A program made the translations under genes and the position numbers. Below, piece by piece: positions 5,479-5,982 of a stretch of DNA of 5,982 nucleotides. The notes under the pieces are model-generated. The model ran no database searches. It was given only the letters and a program-made list of their open reading frames with translations, and was not told the origin of the DNA. This DNA is from Acidithiobacillus ferruginosus (GTDB taxonomy: Bacteria; Pseudomonadota; Gammaproteobacteria; Acidithiobacillales; Acidithiobacillaceae). The DNA lies in NCBI RefSeq assembly GCF_018854495.1, contig NZ_JABBDR010000231.1, positions 1 through 5,982 of the forward strand, given 5' to 3'. Every line of letters starts with the position of its first letter. Position 1 is the first letter of the stretch.

Positions 5479-5862
5479 ATGGAAGCGCAGGGCACTCGGA
5501 GGTTGCCGATTCATGTCTCTCTGACCCGTCCGTTACTAGTGGCGGGCGGGGAAAAAGAATGGACGCAATATAACTGGCTCATCTGTCTCGGCATCGGCGT
5601 CATGCTCGGCCAGCCTTGGGCGTTAGGCGTCATGCTGGTCGTCGCTTCCATCGTTCAGTATTTTCTGCGCAAATCCGCCAAGGATGACCCTCAAGGTCTC
5701 GGGATTCTGGAGCGGCATTGGAAATATCAGCCGTTTTATCCGGATGCGGCGGTGGATGGAGCCAAGGGCTACAAGCCGCACGAAAAGCAGGGCTTGGGCG
5801 AAGGCATCGTGGTGCAGGCGTTCAAACTGTTTTCTCAAGGCAAGAAAAAAAGGGGCAAGTAA
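5479..5862 (+). CDS. trbD: TrbD, VirB3-family inner-membrane protein, with C-terminal extension
   Basis: TrbD/VirB3 is a small inner-membrane protein that works with the VirB4/TrbE ATPase in assembling the mating channel. The 127-residue product opens with the family signature RRLPIHVSLTRPLLVAGGEK (7-26), followed by hydrophobic segments at about 31-45 and 47-63 and the conserved ending KDDPQGLGILERHWKYQPFYP (68-88). Beyond residue 90 it carries about 37 further residues, polar and ending in a basic KKKRGK; I remember TrbD proteins as usually about 90-105 residues, so this tail is unusual. The Shine-Dalgarno TAAGG overlaps the trbC stop codon, with the ATG nine bases after that stop, so translation is likely coupled to trbC. 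Confidence 0.93.
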   Translation: MEAQGTRRLPIHVSLTRPLLVAGGEKEWTQYNWLICLGIGVMLGQPWALGVMLVVASIVQYFLRKSAKDDPQGLGILERHWKYQPFYPDAAVDGAKGYKPHEKQGLGEGIVVQAFKLFSQGKKKRGK

Positions 5863-5864
5863 TC

Positions 5865-5982
5865 ATGTGGTATGCACTTGGACAACTCCCTGAAACCGCT
5901 ATAGCGCAACAGCCGGTACCCATTGTTCGCCCCGTTCATTCTTTCGGGACGCCGCACGGGCTGCCGACGGCGCTGAAGAAAG
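5865..5982 (+). CDS. 5' end of the next gene in the trb operon, identity uncertain (trbE position)
   Basis: An ATG at 5865, two bases after the trbD stop, is preceded by AGGGG (5851-5855) with a 9-base spacer. The frame stays open to the window end, giving 39 residues that begin MWYALGQLPETAIAQQPV. The other ATG-initiated frames here close within a few codons. By gene order this should be trbE, the VirB4-type ATPase, but the visible residues do not resemble the TrbE N-terminus I know and contain no diagnostic motif. It could be a trbE with a divergent N-terminus or an inserted small gene. A perfect 10-bp palindrome, CGCTATAGCG (5897-5906), lies inside it and resembles part of the GCTATACC box. 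Confidence 0.55.
   Translation, partial: MWYALGQLPETAIAQQPVPIVRPVHSFGTPHGLPTALKK

Noticed and set aside
5897..5906. CGCTATAGCG as a fifth box
   Set aside because: It matches only GCTATA of the 8-base box, lies inside a gene and is a self-palindrome, so I did not count it with the four exact copies.

Overview
The window is a stretch of a conjugative element (plasmid or integrative conjugative element) from a Gram-negative bacterium, most likely a proteobacterium. The evidence is a relaxase of the DUF3363-containing MOBP type, followed by a P-type (RP4/Ti Trb-like) mating-pair-formation operon in the canonical order trbB-trbC-trbD. All genes are on the + strand, base composition is moderately GC-rich, and Shine-Dalgarno sites are clear in front of most genes. 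I cannot name the species. The acidic/basic composition and gene content would fit several beta-, gamma- or acidithiobacilli-type hosts, but nothing here decides it.

Layout. 1-480: 3' part of an unrecognised helical protein whose frame is open at the window edge. 481-629: the longest non-coding stretch, with a GCTATACC box and two overlapping hairpins. 630-3473: a three-gene block consisting of a small Aas/PlsC-like acyltransferase, a membrane protein with three hydrophobic segments and a long soluble N-terminus, and the 530-residue relaxase. 3474-3531: a short gap with a second GCTATACC box. 3532-5032: a ribbon-helix-helix-like small protein overlapping the trbB ATPase gene. 5033-5097: a leader with further GCTATACC copies, a small hairpin and a 12-bp perfect palindrome. 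5098-5862: trbC (pilin) and trbD (VirB3-like). From 5865 a further gene begins and runs off the window.

How it fits together. The relaxase would nick at oriT and pilot the strand. TrbB energises assembly or substrate transfer, TrbC forms the pilus and TrbD belongs to the inner-membrane assembly with the VirB4-type ATPase. The RHH-like protein sits where a regulator or relaxosome accessory protein would be expected. The most unusual content is the phospholipid-acyltransferase-like gene and the unknown membrane protein packed directly upstream of the relaxase. The most interesting regulatory signal is the 8-bp box GCTATACC, found four times on one strand and only around the three gaps that separate these gene blocks, which suggests one regulator coordinating relaxase, ATPase and pilin expression.

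No tRNA, rRNA, CRISPR array, insertion sequence or convincing rho-independent terminator was seen.
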